Shown: piece after piece, positions 61,416 through 64,000 of the stretch | Layout of the letters: every line of letters begins with the position of its first letter | How positions within the stretch are numbered: the stretch's first letter is position 1 | Source of the DNA: Varroa destructor | Taxonomy: Eukaryota > Arthropoda > Arachnida > Mesostigmata > Varroidae | DNA length: 64,000 nt | NCBI RefSeq assembly: GCF_002443255.2 | Contig: NW_019211455.1 | Span: 21,861,126-21,925,125, forward strand | Reading direction: 5' to 3' | Program-made: the position numbers and the translations under genes | Notes under the pieces: model-generated | Databases searched by the model: none | Told to the model about the DNA's origin: nothing | Seen by the model: the letters and a program-made list of their open reading frames with translations, nothing else

Positions 61416-64000
61416 CTAACAGGTTATATCAGCTAGTACTAGCGGGAATGATCGAAAACTCTGTAGTATACCTTTTGCGCGGTAGCCGCCTCCTCTACGC
61501 TTTCGGTGCGGCAATTTAGTAACGGCTAATGTTTTAGCGGTGGCGTTCCAGAACATTGTAGAGTATCGTCGTACGTTACGGAACGCTGATTCACTGACGG
61601 TTTGAGTACCGTCTTCGATTCTGTACGGTTACAATTATACTAATGATATATGACAGCTCACTGTCTGTCCGCTATAAATAATGGTGGCGTAGCATGTGAC
61701 CGAATACACGAGTTCTGCTTCTCAACGCCTCCTTCTGTATGTTCGTACTAAATGAGATGATTTATACTCATTAATCGTGTAACACACGTTGCAGAGTTGC
61801 CTTCTCTGTGTTGGGTTCATCCGATCTACGAATATAGCGTATAGGTTTCCGACGCGTAACCCGGCGTTTCCGCTAAACCTAGGTTATTTTCGAAGCACAT
61901 GAAGTCTGCCGGGAGATTTTCTCATAATGCGCCTAACGGAAAACGTCTTCATACTGATGATCGCTTATCAGCATACGAAGAGCCTGCGGCCTATCTGCGG
62001 TCCAATGAGTAACCCAATAAACTTTGTTACGTTTATCACTGGTTTTTTTTTGGGTAATTTATGCACTGTTATCATATTGTACCTGTGCCCTCGATTTTCC
62101 TTCTGTCCGTCGCTCTGAACCCTATCAAAAAACCCTGGCCTAAAAAACTGTTTGAATAGAGTCACCCCTTGTTTCTAAAATTTGTTTTCGAAGTAGATTT
62201 TGATGATCTTATAAATCGTACTCATAGTCTAGCATGCTATCAACAATGAACTTATAAATAGTGTGCATACAGTTTCATAGTTAGCTCGCTTAGGACTTAC
62301 ACTATTAACCCCAATTGACCTCTATAATTTGCTCAGACATTTTATTTTTATTTGCGATATCTTTGTGTGCCGTACACGTTACTTTTGTGTATGTTATAAA
62401 TACGATAATATTTACTGTATATGCCAAAAAGGAGGACATGTGCAGCCGTTGTATACTAAGGTATCTTCTATTTTAGCCATTATTATCGAGCAAGAAAAGT
62501 CGGTTAAGAATTGGATCTTAAATAAATAAATACCTTCAGTAGCAAACAATGATTATAAAAATATACCGCTATATATTGTCTTCGACGCATATCATGGAAA
62601 CAGACTAAACAAATCAAAGTTAGGCAAAATATCCAAGACTGATTTATTTTTAAATGTATGGATTTATACCAATACCCCTACAAACTTATTTTCGTGCTTT
62701 TCTTCATAGTACGCCTGAAACCAAGTGCGATAAAGCGATAGGTCTGCTCATTTCTTACGTATATTATACATACGGACATAAAGTTGACACTAAAGACATT
62801 CAGGTACAGGAGATACAGGAGGGCCGGGTATGTTCGAAATAGTCACCGCCATCAATCCACACGATCTGTAAGAGACAAATACAACTAGAAAAGCGATCAA
62901 TATATGACACAGGAGCAGTTTGTTTAACCTCACAAAAATCGAAAACTTCGTTCAAACGTTAACTGTTAAAATCTACCATCGTAAGCCAATTACCCCTGTG
63001 AAGGCTCCAAGAGTGAATCGACGCCGGACGTCGGGGGGGACGTCGTACTGCACGTCGACACGCCGACCACTATAACTTCAGCGCGAGCAGAATTTTACAT
63101 TTTTTCACCGGGACTTAGCATATAGCCATAGCCATAGCCTGAAAGCAAAATACTGTTCATGAATTGCTTGGACTGCAGGTGCTATCGCTTGCTTGCTTGC
63201 CATAAACGCCGATTCCATTATTTTACAACTGAATATCTGCGATGCTATGCATCTCCTTGTCGTTACGACTATTTTGTTTCATTAAAAAGAATCAACACTC
63301 AAATTAAGTTCTAGTATCCGAAGATACCGGTTTACTTACTATGGCGCAAGCGGCCAACGTCCCAGTGATCAACAGACGCCGTGCGTTCTGCGTACAGTTC
63401 CAGCAGAGGCCATCAGTAGTTTTAAGACGGCGAAAACTACGAACTAAAAATACAGCGTTTCACTCGTTATAACTCCGGTTCACAAACGATTGTGTGACGA
63501 AAAGGCAGCACCAATTAATTGGCTGGGAATAAAAACCGTAGGGTTGGGGCAATTTAACCTTTATTCGTGTATACTTTAGCAGGAATAATTGTGCTATTGG
63601 TCCTTATTAATCGTAACGTTTAAGCTATCGTATTCGTCGATGCTGGTGGCATGTTAGTTGCGGTCAGCTGTCCTCTCAGGTCGTTTATGAGTTCTAATGT
63701 GAGGACAACATGATAGCAATGGCAAAAATACGCCCCCCAATCACCTCCCGGAATTCTCCCGTAGTCTAGGACGCCTTTTAGCCCTAGATCACCGACGAAG
63801 AAACGAAATTGTACCGTCTATAACAGAGAAGACCGTTGAGCTGTATCAGAAAGTTTCGGCTTCATAGATGAACACCAGAGCACGATACGACGCAGGTATC
63901 CACTTGCTCGTCAACAACCGAGGTGTTTCTAGATAAATGAATGAGACGACGTACCGAAGTTTTTTTTCGAACAATTACGCATGGATGGCTCGTAGGCAAG
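61416..64000. other. Right end of window, nothing recognised
   Basis: Mixed AT-rich and moderately GC-rich DNA without convincing coding exons, tRNA or repeats. Any gene here would be represented only by noncoding sequence. Confidence 0.45.

Noticed and set aside
1..64000. CRISPR arrays, bacterial operons or phage elements
   Set aside because: None seen; introns, polyadenylation signals and gene families are all eukaryotic.

Overview
This window looks like nuclear DNA of an arthropod, most likely a parasitiform mite or tick. The genome is AT-rich and gene-sparse. Genes are split by GT-AG introns of about 50 to 1,600 bases, intergenic DNA carries dinucleotide microsatellites, and there is no operon structure. 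The lineage call is inference: it rests on a Methuselah-like receptor with a somatomedin-B-like ectodomain (a type I associate with chelicerates), on the intron style, and on general protein similarity recalled without a search.

Layout. 0-2 kb: ribulose-5-phosphate 3-epimerase (+). 3.3-8.7 kb: a five-exon adhesion-type 7TM receptor (-). 11.7-12.8 kb: ribosomal protein S2 (-), whose intron holds a perfect 19-bp hairpin. 16.5-20.5 kb: a complete nine-finger transcription factor IIIA (-), rebuilt from eight coding exons. 21.6-26.7 kb: mitoribosomal proteins L43 (+) and L17 (-), convergent, followed by a divergent three-exon gene for an unrecognised 89-residue protein that shares a short promoter with L17. 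27.4 kb: a tRNA-Cys(GCA) gene. 27.5-44.9 kb: a gene desert with one or two possible decayed coding segments and two short palindromes. 45-59 kb: a same-strand tandem array of four SLC41/MgtE-type magnesium-transporter copies about 4 kb apart. The outer two are intact and uninterrupted; the inner two are wrecked by stops and frameshifts. 59-64 kb: mostly featureless, with one GC-richer open stretch near 61 kb.

Functional links. Several genes serve translation: RpS2, TFIIIA (which drives 5S rRNA synthesis), mRpL17, mRpL43 and tRNA-Cys. They have separate promoters, so this is housekeeping clustering at most. The most unusual region is the SLC41 array, where paralogues share their leader sequence as well as the coding part. 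All splice models were built by hand from intron phase and family similarity; none is supported by transcript data.
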